A stretch of 64,000 nt of DNA, taken from Halomonas sp. YLGW01 (GTDB lineage Bacteria > Pseudomonadota > Gammaproteobacteria > Pseudomonadales > Halomonadaceae). Positions 50,208 through 59,355 of the stretch are shown in pieces; position 1 is the first letter of the stretch, and each line of letters starts with the position of its first letter. Location of the stretch: positions 3,224,001-3,288,000 of the forward strand of contig NZ_CP062005.1 in assembly GCF_014840935.1 (NCBI RefSeq), written 5' to 3'. The position numbers and the translations under genes are program-made. Under the pieces are notes generated by a model. That model saw only the letters and a list, made by a program, of their open reading frames with translations. It searched no databases and was not told the origin of the DNA.

Positions 50208-52886
50208 TTAGTCATCGGCGCTGTCCTCGCGGCCAAAGCAAATTCCATAACGGGTGTCGTAATGGCAGGCAGCATCGTTTTCCACCAGCCAGGGCTGAAC
50301 GAACCGCAGGGATTTTTCGCGTTCCTGGAGCGCTTCCCAGGCGGGCTGATAGTCGGCCGGCAGGGCCGCCAGATTCTTCGCCTGCGACTCCCGCAGCCGC
50401 AGCTGGCTGAGCATCGCGGCATGGCGAACGCCGTCATGCCATAGCCGCAATCGGCCCGGTCCGGCAGGCGCCAGCAACACGACATTGACGTTCGGCTCAT
50501 CCATCAGCCGGGTGCCGATCTCCACTTCCTCGCTCCATTGATTGCCGCTGAGATAACCGTCGTCCAGCGGCAGGGCGTGATAGGTGGCGAGGCCAGCATC
50601 CTTACGTTGCTTGCTGCTGTGCTCGAGGCGGCTCTGCTCCAGTTCCGCCGGCACTTGTTCGATATCGGCGCCATAGACACCCTCGATCAGCGCCCGGGCC
50701 TGCTCCGGCAAGCGGATACCACCCAGCTGGCGCAGTACGCGCTGGGTCAACCAGCATAAGGACGTATCGCGATAGACCGCATGGGTACCGGGCAGGAAAC
50801 GCTGCAGCCAGTCCGCATCGGGGGCCTCGGTCCATTCGGGAGCCAGTACCAGTAGCCGAGGGGCTTCACGCTGCCCACGCTGGTGGCGCTGCAGGCGTCC
50901 GGCGCGCTGGATCAGCAGGTCGATGGGAGCCAGGTCGCTGACCATGAGGTCGACATCGCAGTCGAGCGACTCCTGGAAGACCTGAGTGCTGATCAGCACC
51001 TGCCCCTGACGTGCCTCGGGCGTGGAGTCCTTGCCCAGGCGCTCGAGCACCCTGGCTTCCCGCTGCTGTCGGTCGGCCATGGTGAAGCGGCTATGAAAGA
51101 GCAGGCAGCGCTCGGGCGCCGGATGGCACCCGCGTACCGCCTCGAAGGCGCGAATCGCATCGTCGACGGTGTTGCGTACCCAGGCCACGCATTGGCCCTT
51201 CGCCACCGCGTCGAGAACCACGGCGGTGGCGTCTTCCTCGGTGCTCAGCCACTCGGTCTGCACTTCGCGACTGACTTCGGCCCGGGCGGCCACCGGGACT
51301 TCCTGGTAGCCTTCCCGGAATAGCTGGGTCAGCAGCGGAAAGTCATCCTCGAGCATCGGCGCCGACTCGACTGACAGGCCGGCGCTCCAGGCGTCGGCCA
51401 GGGACTGGCGCATCTGCCGCGGCAACGTGGCAGTCAGCAGAATGGCGCTGCCCCCCTGGCGAGCGTGATAGGTCAGCAGGCGCTGCAGCAGCTGCTGCAT
51501 GTAGATGTCGTAGGCGTGCACCTCGTCGACGATCAACACCTTGCGGGCCAGCCCGTAGAGCCGCAGCGACTGATGACGAAAGGCCAGCACGCTCATCAGC
51601 ACCTGATCGACGGTGCCCACGCCCACATCGGCCAGCAGCGCTTTCTTGCGCGAATCGGCGAGCCAGTGATTGCATTGGTAGGAGGCGCTGTACTCATCGG
51701 GTTGGTAGTTGCGGTCCACTGGCTGCTCGTGGCCCAGCGCCCTAGCGAAGTCCTCGTTCAGCTCGCGCGCGCCATGCGCCAGCACGAAGGAGGGGGCAGA
51801 GGCCGGCGTGTAGAAGCGTCGATGCAGCGCACCGAGACGCGCATACATGGCGTTAGAGGTCGCCATGGTGGGCAGCGCGAAATAAAGGCCTTCTGCATGA
51901 CCATCCGCCAGCAATCGCTGAGCCAGGATACAGGCGGCTTCCGTCTTGCCGGCGCCGGTGATGTCCTCAAGGATGAACAGCTGCGATCCCGAGGGCAGCT
52001 CCGCCTGCTCGGCCTGGTGCTGCAACGGCGTCGGTTCGACCGGCTGACCATCGAACCAGCTCGCCATTCCAGCGTACGCAACTGGCACCGGCGGTTGGCC
52101 GAACCCGAAAGCCGTCAGCGCTTCCCCGGCTCGCCGCTTGGCAAGCGCCCAGTATTCGGCCAAGGGCATCGGCCGGTCATGGTAGGGAAAGTGCCCTTGA
52201 TGGGAGCCGATCCAGTCGCAGAGCACCGCCCAGCCCGCTAGCTGCCAGCTCAGCGGTTTGAGGGCCTCATGCCAGGCGGGAGACAAGAGCTGCACCTGTG
52301 ACCATGGCACCTCGCTGAGCCGGCACCACTCGGCGATGAAGGCCGAGGCTGCCTGGACGTCATCACCACTCGCATCGCTGCCGAAAAAATCACGCATGTT
52401 AAGGCCGTTGCCCGCCACCGGCTTGCCGTGGTGGCCGAACATCGGCGTCAACAGGGTGCTGAACGTCCTGGAAAGCTGGTCACGCTCGCGTCGCCCGGGC
52501 GGGCTTCCTGGCCAGTTCAGCACCCCGTCCTTCAGCCATTCCATCCAACACTCTTGCCACAGCAGAGCACCCAGCCGGTCGTGACGCTGGCTGTACGCGA
52601 AGCGGGGCAAAGCAGGCACCATTTCGTTTTCTTGCGACTGGGCAAGCCCCTGGAAAGCCCGCGAAAACTTGCCGAGATCGTGAAGTCCCAGCAGGAAGAC
52701 GAAAAAACGTCGCAGCGCCTCGGGCGCTATATCCAACTGCGCCGCCATGCGCTGAGTCAGCGCCCGTTCAGGCGACAGCAATTGCCAGCCGACGGCGGCT
52801 ACATCGAGGCTGTGATATGGCAGCAGATGGTAAGGAGCACCGTCGCCTGCTGGCTTGGCCTTGCCCCAATAGCGGTAGTAACTCAC
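50208..52886 (-). CDS. cas3: CRISPR helicase-nuclease Cas3, type I-E
   Basis: An 892-residue enzyme that unwinds and degrades DNA marked by Cascade. The N-terminal HD nuclease (YHSLDVAAVGW, then GLHDLGKFSRAF, then FGHHGKP) is followed by an SF2 helicase with Walker A GAGKTEAA, DEVHAYD and ILLTATLP, and motif VI VSDLAPIDLLIQRAGRLQRH. The start is taken as GTG at 52886 (SYYRYWGKAK next), because AAGGGAG lies 8 nt upstream and the length then matches E. coli Cas3 (888 aa). It opens the cas operon. Confidence 0.95.
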   Translation of the reverse strand: MSYYRYWGKAKPAGDGAPYHLLPYHSLDVAAVGWQLLSPERALTQRMAAQLDIAPEALRRFFVFLLGLHDLGKFSRAFQGLAQSQENEMVPALPRFAYSQRHDRLGALLWQECWMEWLKDGVLNWPGSPPGRRERDQLSRTFSTLLTPMFGHHGKPVAGNGLNMRDFFGSDASGDDVQAASAFIAEWCRLSEVPWSQVQLLSPAWHEALKPLSWQLAGWAVLCDWIGSHQGHFPYHDRPMPLAEYWALAKRRAGEALTAFGFGQPPVPVAYAGMASWFDGQPVEPTPLQHQAEQAELPSGSQLFILEDITGAGKTEAACILAQRLLADGHAEGLYFALPTMATSNAMYARLGALHRRFYTPASAPSFVLAHGARELNEDFARALGHEQPVDRNYQPDEYSASYQCNHWLADSRKKALLADVGVGTVDQVLMSVLAFRHQSLRLYGLARKVLIVDEVHAYDIYMQQLLQRLLTYHARQGGSAILLTATLPRQMRQSLADAWSAGLSVESAPMLEDDFPLLTQLFREGYQEVPVAARAEVSREVQTEWLSTEEDATAVVLDAVAKGQCVAWVRNTVDDAIRAFEAVRGCHPAPERCLLFHSRFTMADRQQREARVLERLGKDSTPEARQGQVLISTQVFQESLDCDVDLMVSDLAPIDLLIQRAGRLQRHQRGQREAPRLLVLAPEWTEAPDADWLQRFLPGTHAVYRDTSLCWLTQRVLRQLGGIRLPEQARALIEGVYGADIEQVPAELEQSRLEHSSKQRKDAGLATYHALPLDDGYLSGNQWSEEVEIGTRLMDEPNVNVVLLAPAGPGRLRLWHDGVRHAAMLSQLRLRESQAKNLAALPADYQPAWEALQEREKSLRFVQPWLVENDAACHYDTRYGICFGREDSADD

Positions 52887-53216
52887 CCACGAACTCCCTT
52901 TCGTATTGAGATTACCCCACTCATATAAGCATCCGATCTTCTTCCCTGCCACCACTCGCATTACTGAGCAGACACTCACTCTGACTGAGGTGGCGCGCAT
53001 CATACTTTTTCGGAGGCCCATGGCGCCCCAAGCCCTTAACGCCTTCTGTTTTAGCGCCACGCCCTCTCAAGACGTTCTGCCATACGAAGCAGATTCTGGG
53101 TCTATCGTTCACTTACCCGCCGTCTCTCTGGCCTCGAGAGACTTTGTTATGTTATAACCTCCGCCCTATCTCAAGCCCGATCCCCTCGTCCAAGACCCCA
53201 CTCAAGAGATCGCACC
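52887..53216. other. Divergent region between the cas and zinc-transport operons
   Basis: About 330 bp carrying control DNA for both operons. On the cas side TATGAT at 52999-53004 (minus strand) is a possible -10 with no good -35. On the znu side is the Zur-like box at 53145-53159. No further gene was seen. Confidence 0.5.
53145..53159 (+). promoter_or_regulatory. Zur-box-like operator of the zinc operon
   Basis: TGTTATGTTATAACC fits the core of the proteobacterial Zur site (TGTTAT-N3-ATAACA) with one arm mismatch. It lies 57 bp before the His-rich ORF, as expected for zinc repression of znu genes. Confidence 0.65.
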
Positions 53217-53363
53217 ATGGCACACCGCCACCACCATCGGCCGGAAGGCCCCTGTCATTTCTCGCTGATGTCGCTGTCCTGGGCACGGCGCCTGCTGCTG
53301 GCCGCCGCCCCGCTCGCGGCGCTGTGGCTGGCGGTGTCCTGGGCCGCGGGGTGGTGGTCCTGA
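53217..53363 (+). CDS. 48-residue His-rich single-span membrane protein coupled to znuC
   Basis: An untracked short ORF starting MAHRHHHRPEGPCHF, then a hydrophobic helix (about residues 22-46) ending WAAGWWS. Its TGA overlaps the znuC ATG (TGATG), and the Zur-like box lies upstream of it, not directly upstream of znuC, so it would be the first gene of the operon. The His4-7 cluster plus Cys13 near the membrane could bind zinc. I know of no such protein in E. coli znu. A weak AAGAGA ribosome site is present. It may instead serve only to couple translation of znuC. Confidence 0.6.
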   Translation: MAHRHHHRPEGPCHFSLMSLSWARRLLLAAAPLAALWLAVSWAAGWWS

Positions 53364-54103
53364 TGGCGCGCCTGGCCCTGCATGATCTAAGCCTCGCCCA
53401 GGGCGGCCGCACCGTGCTCGAGCACGTCGAGGGCGAGTTCCCGGACGGCGCCATCACGGCGCTGATCGGCCCCAATGGCGCCGGCAAGAGCACCCTGATC
53501 CAGGGCATCATGGGCCTGCTCAAGCCCAGCCGGGGGCGCATCGACTGCGCCGTGCCCAAGGAGCGCCGCGCCTGGCTTCCCCAGCAGCTGGCACTGGATC
53601 TGTCCTTCCCGATGAGTGTGGAAGAGCTGGTGATGACCGGAACCTGGCCAAGCCACGGGGCGCTCAAGGGCTACTGCGGCCCCCATTACCGCAAGGCCCG
53701 TGAGGTGATGGCGCGGCTGGGCATCTCGCACCTGGCGCACCGCCCGCTGGGCGAGCTGTCCGGTGGTCAGCGCCAGCGCGCCCTGTTCGGCCGCACCCTG
53801 ATGCAGGAGGCGGAACTGCTGCTGCTCGACGAGCCCTTCGCCAACGTCGATATCGACACCATCGAGGTGCTGACCGGGGTGCTGCGCGAGATGGCCCGCC
53901 AGGGCACCACCATCCTGGTGGTGCTCCACGACCTGGACCAGCTGACCCGGCTCGCCGACGAGGTGCTGCTGCTGGCCGACGGCCATGCCCGCTGGAGCAC
54001 ACCCAAGGCCGTCATCGACCACCGCCAGAGCGGCCTACGCGCTGCCATGCCGCTCATGCCGACTTATTCCACGGAAGCGTCCCATGCTCGAACTGCTGAA
54101 TAG
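53363..54103 (+). CDS. znuC: Zinc ABC transporter ATPase ZnuC
   Basis: A 246-residue ABC ATPase (MARLALHDLSLAQGG start). Walker A is GPNGAGKS, the Q-loop is in WLPQQLALDL, the signature LSGGQRQR is followed by Walker B LLLLDEPF, and the H-loop is VVLHDLDQL. It energises uptake of zinc (the family also covers manganese) from the periplasm. It overlaps the preceding small ORF by one base and znuB by 20. Assignment to zinc rests on the Zur-like box and the His-rich ZnuA. The C-terminal tail (after RQSGLRAAMPL) is variable. Confidence 0.93.
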   Translation: MARLALHDLSLAQGGRTVLEHVEGEFPDGAITALIGPNGAGKSTLIQGIMGLLKPSRGRIDCAVPKERRAWLPQQLALDLSFPMSVEELVMTGTWPSHGALKGYCGPHYRKAREVMARLGISHLAHRPLGELSGGQRQRALFGRTLMQEAELLLLDEPFANVDIDTIEVLTGVLREMARQGTTILVVLHDLDQLTRLADEVLLLADGHARWSTPKAVIDHRQSGLRAAMPLMPTYSTEASHARTAE

Positions 54104-54974
54104 CCTCGTCCTCGCGCCCTTCGACTACGGCTTCATGCAGCGGGCGCTGGTCGCCGGCCTGGCGCTGTCACTGGCCGCGCCGGCGCTGGGGGTCTTCTTG
54201 ATGCTGCGCGGCATGAGCCTGATCGGCGATGCCATGGCCCATGCCATCCTGCCCGGGGTGGCGCTCGGTTTTCTGCTGGCGGGCTTCTCGCTGCCGGCGA
54301 TGAGCCTCGGCGGCATCCTCTCGGGCCTGCTGGTCGCCGGGCTCGCCGGCAGCGTCTCGCACATGAGCGGCCACCGGGAGGACTCGGCGATGGCCAGCTT
54401 CTTCCTGATCTCGCTGGCCGGCGGGGTGATGCTGGTGTCGCTGGGCGGCAGCAGCGTAGACCTGACTCATGTGCTGTTCGGCTCGATCCTCGCCGTGGAC
54501 TCCACCGCCCTGGTGCTGATCGCCGCCATCAGCAGCCTGATCGTGGTGGTGCTGGCCGTCGTCTTCCGGGCCCTAGTGGTCGAGTGCCTTGACCCGCTGT
54601 TCCTGCGCGGCCAAGGCATGGCCGGCGGCCTGGTGCATGGCGTTTTCCTCGGCCTGGTGGTGCTCAACCTGACCGCCGGCTTCCAGACGTTGGGCACCCT
54701 GATGGCGGTAGGCCTGATGATGCTGCCGGCCACCACCGCGCGCTTCTGGTCGAAGCGCCTCGAGGGCCTGATCGGCCTGGGCATTCTGCTGGCCGTGTTC
54801 GCCACCAGTGGCGGGCTGCTGCTCTCCTATCACCTCGAGCTGCCCTCGGGACCGAGCATTATCCTGCTCGCCGGAGCCTGCTATGTGCTCTCGGCACTGC
54901 TTGGCCGCCATAACAGCCTGCTGGCGAAGCTGCGCCGCCGCGACGCCCCGCTGGAGCCGCGGGAGGCCGACTAG
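54084..54974 (+). CDS. znuB: Zinc ABC transporter permease ZnuB
   Basis: A 296-residue ABC-3-type permease with about eight membrane helices (MLELLNSLVLAPFDYGFMQRAL start). The conserved MSLIGDAMAHAILPGVALGF and the later LMAVGLMMLPATTARFW are typical of ZnuB/MntB permeases. The start overlaps the last 20 bases of znuC, and the longer frame from 53985 lies inside it. It ends in a basic cytosolic tail. Together with ZnuC it forms the transporter core. Confidence 0.93.
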   Translation: MLELLNSLVLAPFDYGFMQRALVAGLALSLAAPALGVFLMLRGMSLIGDAMAHAILPGVALGFLLAGFSLPAMSLGGILSGLLVAGLAGSVSHMSGHREDSAMASFFLISLAGGVMLVSLGGSSVDLTHVLFGSILAVDSTALVLIAAISSLIVVVLAVVFRALVVECLDPLFLRGQGMAGGLVHGVFLGLVVLNLTAGFQTLGTLMAVGLMMLPATTARFWSKRLEGLIGLGILLAVFATSGGLLLSYHLELPSGPSIILLAGACYVLSALLGRHNSLLAKLRRRDAPLEPREAD

Positions 54975-55028
54975 CTCGACAGCCTTCGATCGCCAACCGA
55001 CCCGCCAACTCTCTACCGGATACCCGAC

Positions 55029-56018
55029 ATGCGCCACGCCTTCCGACTGACCCTCGCCACCGCCGGCCTCGCCGCCGCCGTCACCAGCGCCCCGCTCCAG
55101 GCCAACGAGCCCATCGAGGTGGTCGCCAGCTTCAGCGTGCTCGCCGACATGGTCGAGCGGGTCGGCGGCGAACACGTCACGGTCACGTCCCTGGTCGGCC
55201 CCGACAGCGACCCGCACATGTTCTCGCCGAGCCCCACCGAGGCCCGCGCGGTCTCCCGGGCCGACCTGGTGGTCTTCAACGGCCTGAACTACGAGGGCTG
55301 GATGGAGCGCCTGATCGAGGCCAGCGACTACGACGGCGCCCGGATCGTGGCCAGCGAAGGCATCGCCGCGCTGGGCCATGAACCCCATCAGGGCCATGCA
55401 GGTCACGACGGTCACGACGACCATGAAGGTCACGACCATGGCCCTCAGGACCCCCACGCCTGGCAGGACCTGACCAACGCCGCCACCTATGTCGCCAACA
55501 TCCGCGACGGCCTGATCGCCGCCGACCCGGCGCATGAAGAGGCCTACCGCACCAACGCCCGCGCCTATGGTGAGGCCATCACCGCCCTGGACGAGGAGAT
55601 CCATGCCCTGCTGGCCGAGGTGCCCGCCGACAGCAGCGTGATCACCGGCCACGTCGCCTTCGAGTACTTCGCCAACGCCTACGGCATCCGCTTCCTGGCG
55701 CCCACCGGGCTCTCCACCGAGGCCGAGCCCTCGGCGGCCGACATGGCCCGGCTGATCGACGTCATTCGCGAGCAGGGCGTCAGCGCGCTGTTCCACGAGA
55801 GCATGACCAGCACCGCGACTCTCGAGCAGCTCGCCGAGGAGACCGGCCTGCCGATCGCCGGCACCCTCTATTCCGGCTCCCTGGCCGCCGAGGGCGAGGC
55901 CTCGAGCTATCTCGGCATGATGCGCCACAACGCCCGGGTGCTGCATGAGGCCCTGGCGCAGCCGGGACACCACGAGGCGCACGACCATGGACACGAGCAC
56001 GATCACCACGACCACTGA
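55029..56018 (+). CDS. znuA: Zinc-binding periplasmic protein ZnuA
   Basis: A 329-residue cluster-9 binding protein (signal peptide MRHAFRLTLATAGLAAAVTSAPLQA). Expected metal ligands lie in SDPHMFSPSP, GHVAFEYFANAYG and LFHESMTS. It carries a long His/Asp loop (about residues 117-140, GHEPHQGHAGHDGH and following) and a His-rich tail ending HDHGHEHDHHDH, both features of zinc rather than manganese binders. The extra tail is unusual beyond the loop and may collect zinc. It follows znuB by 54 bp; a terminator follows. Confidence 0.94.
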   Translation: MRHAFRLTLATAGLAAAVTSAPLQANEPIEVVASFSVLADMVERVGGEHVTVTSLVGPDSDPHMFSPSPTEARAVSRADLVVFNGLNYEGWMERLIEASDYDGARIVASEGIAALGHEPHQGHAGHDGHDDHEGHDHGPQDPHAWQDLTNAATYVANIRDGLIAADPAHEEAYRTNARAYGEAITALDEEIHALLAEVPADSSVITGHVAFEYFANAYGIRFLAPTGLSTEAEPSAADMARLIDVIREQGVSALFHESMTSTATLEQLAEETGLPIAGTLYSGSLAAEGEASSYLGMMRHNARVLHEALAQPGHHEAHDHGHEHDHHDH

Positions 56019-56040
56019 GCGTTGAATCTCGGTCGTCTCG

Positions 56041-56068
56041 GGCGCTCCCTGCGGGGGGCGCCTTTTTT
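56041..56068 (+). terminator. Rho-independent terminator after znuA
   Basis: GGCGCTCCC-TGCG-GGGGGCGCC stem (one G-T pair) is followed by six T. Confidence 0.85.
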
Positions 56069-56113
56069 GTGGGATGCTGTCAGAGCCAGCATCACCGCTC
56101 GCCCGGAGACGAC

Positions 56114-56782
56114 ATGCTCGAGATGCGCGATATCCGCAAGGCCTATGCCACCCCGCAGGGCCCCCTGTCGGTGCTCGACGGCGTCGACCTCACCCTCGCC
56201 GCCGGGGCGAGCCTGGCGCTGATGGGCGAGTCCGGCAGCGGCAAGTCGACCCTGCTGCACCTGGCCGCCGGCCTCGACACCCCCGATGGCGGCGAGATCA
56301 CCCTCGATGGCCAGCGCCTCTCCACCGCCCGCGAGGCCGAGCGCGCCGCCCTGCGCCGCAACCGCCTGGGACTCGTGTTCCAGCAGTTCCATCTGGTGCC
56401 GAGCCTGACCGTCGCCGACAACCTGACCCTGCAGGCGCGGCTGGCAAACCGCGAGGCCCCGGCCTGGAGCCAGGAACTGCTCACGCGGCTGGGGCTTGCC
56501 GAGATGGCCGACCGCTACCCCGAACAGCTCTCCGGTGGCCAGCAACAGCGCCTCGCCATCGGCCGCGCCCTGGCCGGACGACCGGCGCTGCTGCTCGCAG
56601 ATGAACCCACCGGCAACCTGGATGAGACCAGCGCCGAGACGGTACTGACGCTACTGCTGGAGCTTATCCGCGACAGCGACTGCGCGCTGCTGATGGTCAC
56701 CCACAGCGCGCGGGTGGCGAGCCGCCTGGAGAGGCGGTTGAGCCTTTCCCATGGCCGGCTGCTGGTCGAGGAGGCCCGCTGA
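56114..56782 (+). CDS. ABC transporter ATPase, LolD/MacB-like
   Basis: A 222-residue ATPase (MLEMRDIRKAYATPQG) with Walker A GESGSGKST, the signature LSGGQQQRLAIGRAL, Walker B LLLADEPTGNLD and H-loop MVTHSARV. The YATPQGPLSVLDGVDLTL opening and the EPTGNLD motif place it in the family that works with FtsX-type permeases (LolD, MacB, YbbA). Its stop overlaps the start of the permease gene (TGATG). CGGAGAC precedes the start at 56114. Confidence 0.92.
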   Translation: MLEMRDIRKAYATPQGPLSVLDGVDLTLAAGASLALMGESGSGKSTLLHLAAGLDTPDGGEITLDGQRLSTAREAERAALRRNRLGLVFQQFHLVPSLTVADNLTLQARLANREAPAWSQELLTRLGLAEMADRYPEQLSGGQQQRLAIGRALAGRPALLLADEPTGNLDETSAETVLTLLLELIRDSDCALLMVTHSARVASRLERRLSLSHGRLLVEEAR

Positions 56783-59355
56783 TGGACGGGCTTGGCTCCC
56801 CTCGCCTGGCGATGGCGCGCACTGCGCTGGTCACGCTACTCTCCCACTACCGCCGCCACCCGGGCCAGCTGGCCATGCTGCTGGTCGGCCTGTGGGTGGC
56901 CAGCGCCCTGTGGAGTGGCGTGCAGGCGATCAATGCCTCGGCCCGGGACAGCTACGACCGGGCCGAGGCCCTGCTCTCCCCGACCCTCGAGCGCCTGGAA
57001 CGCCGCGACGGCGCTCCCCTCGACTATGCCGACTTCGCCACTCTGCGCCGGGCCGGCCTGCCGGTCTCGCCGCTGCTCGAGGGCACGCTGACACTCGCCG
57101 GCGGAACGCGCCTCGACATGCTGGGCATCGACCCGCTGAGCCTGCCGGCGAATGGGCTGGGCGCAGCGTCTGGCGCGACACCCGGTACGGCATCCGGTAC
57201 GGCACCCGGTACGGCCGACGGCGGCGTCCTCGGGCTGCTCACGCCTCCCGGCCAGGCCCGTCTCGCCCCCGAGACCCTGGCCGCCCTCGAGGCCGCCCCC
57301 GGAGACCGGCTCCTCCCCGAAAGCGGCGCGCGGCTGCCGCCGCTGGTCATCGACGCCCAGCTGCCCCCCGGCACCCTGGTGCTGGAGATCACCAGCGCAG
57401 CCGACCTGCTCGAACGCGGCCACCGAATCGATACCCTGCTGCTGGCTCCGGGGGCCACATCGCCACTACCCGAGGCCTATCGGCGGGTGCCCGCGGCCCG
57501 GACGTTGTCGCCCGGCCAGCTCAGCGAGAGCTTTCATCTCAACCTGACGGCCCTTGGGCTGCTGGCGCTGGTGGTGGGGCTTCTGATCGTGCATGCCGCC
57601 CTGGGTCTCGCCCTGGAGCAGCGTCTGGGGCTGTTGCGTACCCTGCGCGCCCTGGGTGTGCCGGGGCGTACCCTGGTCGTCCTGCTGGCGGCCGAGCTGA
57701 TACTGCTGGGGCTGGCCGGCACCCTGCCCGGCATTCTCGCCGGACTGTGGCTGGCCAGCGTCCTCCTGCCGGACGTGGCGGCGAGCCTCGAGGCGCTCTT
57801 CTCGGCCCCAGTCGGGGCCACCCTGTCGCTGCCCTGGCATTTCTGGGCCGGCAGCCTCGCCATCACCCTGGGCGGCCTGGCGACCGCGGGCCTGGGGATG
57901 CTGTGGCGCACCGCTCGGCTGGATATTCTCACCCTCGGTCACGCCCGCCCTTCCCGCGCGAACCTTCGCCGCCGGCACAGGCGCCAGGCGGGGCTCGCCG
58001 CCCTGGCCTGGCTTTCGGCCCTGGCGCTGTGGGCCTGGCCGACGCCTCCCGGCACACCGCGCTTGATCACCGCTTTCGCCATGGTGGCGCTGGCGCTCGC
58101 CGGCAGCGCGCTGAGCCTGCCGGTGCTGCTGGGCGCGGCCCTCGAAGGCCTCAAACGGGCGCTGAACGCCACGTCTCCCAGAGCCACCCTGATCCACTGG
58201 GCGCTGGCCGACTTGCAACTGCAGCTGCCCCGATTGCAGCTCGCGATGATGGCGCTGCTGCTGGCGCTTTCCACCAACCTCGGCGTCGCCGGCATGGTCG
58301 GCGGCTTTCGCCTGACTTTCCTCGACTGGCTCGACCAGCGCCTGGTCGCCGATCTCTACCTGCGCCCGCCGCCGGCGACCCATGACGCCTGGCGCGACTG
58401 GCTCGAGGCGCGCCCTGACATCGCCACGCTGCTCGAGCGTCGCGAGGCCGAGACACGCCTGATCCGCACCGATGGCGAGCGTCCGGTGGCCCTGCAGGGC
58501 ATCACGCCCGACCCGGCGCTGATGGAAAGCTGGCCGCTGCTGGCGACCCTGAACGACGACCGAGCGGCGGCCTGGCAGTCACTGCGCGAAGGCGAGGCGC
58601 TGATCAACGAGCAGCTGGCGATCGCCACCGGTCTGGCCCCGGGCGACCTGTTGACCCTCACAAGCCCCGGCGAGCCGTTCACCACTCGGGTGGTGGGCAT
58701 CTACCCCGACTATGGCAACTCCCGGGGCGAGGTGACCCTGACGGTCGAGCGCCTGATCACCCGCTTCGCGGCCCCGCCAGGCTCGCTGGGTCTGGTGCTC
58801 GAGCCGGGGCTCGCGACGGCCGACGAGGCCGCCCTGCGCCAGGCACTGACCAGTCCTCTGCCGGCGGCGGGCGAGGCACCAACACCATCGCTGATCGACC
58901 AGCGCACCCTGCATCGTCAGGCCCGCCAGGTCTTCGAGCGCACCTTCGCCGTGACCCGGGCGCTGACCGGCCTGACGCTCGGCGTCGCCGCGCTCGCGCT
59001 CTTCACCGGCCTGCTCGCCCAGGCCCGGGAGCGCCGCGCCCGGCTGGCGCCGCTGTGGGCGCTGGGCCTGACCCGCACCACCCTGCTCGGTGTGACCCTC
59101 GCGCAGCTCGGCGGCCTGGCGCTGGCCACGGCGCTGCTGGCCCTGCCGCTGGGGCTGGCGCTGAACTGGGCCTTAATAGCCGAGATCAATGTCGCCGCCT
59201 TCGGCTGGCGACTGCCGCTGCATGTCTTCCCCGCGGCCTGGGCACAAGCCCTGGGGCTCGCCGTGCTAGTGGCCCTGCTGGCCGCGGCGCTGCCCGCCTG
59301 GCGGCTGTGGCGTGCGCCACCGCGTCAGTTGCTCGAGGAGTTCGCCGCCTCATGA
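56782..59355 (+). CDS. Large FtsX-type ABC permease
   Basis: An 857-residue permease with two FtsX-like halves. An N-terminal helix (about residues 28-48), a large periplasmic domain, then membrane helices near 250-400, and a second half with helices near 470-510 and 735-850. YbbP-type proteins have this duplicated layout. It partners the preceding ATPase; the stop and the start of the next gene overlap (ATGA). The family exports lipids or lipoproteins, or senses the envelope; the substrate is unknown. Gly/Pro/Thr-rich repeats occur around residues 130-145. Confidence 0.88.
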   Translation: MDGLGSPRLAMARTALVTLLSHYRRHPGQLAMLLVGLWVASALWSGVQAINASARDSYDRAEALLSPTLERLERRDGAPLDYADFATLRRAGLPVSPLLEGTLTLAGGTRLDMLGIDPLSLPANGLGAASGATPGTASGTAPGTADGGVLGLLTPPGQARLAPETLAALEAAPGDRLLPESGARLPPLVIDAQLPPGTLVLEITSAADLLERGHRIDTLLLAPGATSPLPEAYRRVPAARTLSPGQLSESFHLNLTALGLLALVVGLLIVHAALGLALEQRLGLLRTLRALGVPGRTLVVLLAAELILLGLAGTLPGILAGLWLASVLLPDVAASLEALFSAPVGATLSLPWHFWAGSLAITLGGLATAGLGMLWRTARLDILTLGHARPSRANLRRRHRRQAGLAALAWLSALALWAWPTPPGTPRLITAFAMVALALAGSALSLPVLLGAALEGLKRALNATSPRATLIHWALADLQLQLPRLQLAMMALLLALSTNLGVAGMVGGFRLTFLDWLDQRLVADLYLRPPPATHDAWRDWLEARPDIATLLERREAETRLIRTDGERPVALQGITPDPALMESWPLLATLNDDRAAAWQSLREGEALINEQLAIATGLAPGDLLTLTSPGEPFTTRVVGIYPDYGNSRGEVTLTVERLITRFAAPPGSLGLVLEPGLATADEAALRQALTSPLPAAGEAPTPSLIDQRTLHRQARQVFERTFAVTRALTGLTLGVAALALFTGLLAQARERRARLAPLWALGLTRTTLLGVTLAQLGGLALATALLALPLGLALNWALIAEINVAAFGWRLPLHVFPAAWAQALGLAVLVALLAAALPAWRLWRAPPRQLLEEFAAS

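Noticed and set aside
53144-53362. N-terminal extension of znuC from 53144
   Set aside because: It would run through the Zur-like box and overlap the His-rich ORF; the ABC domain starts naturally at 53363.
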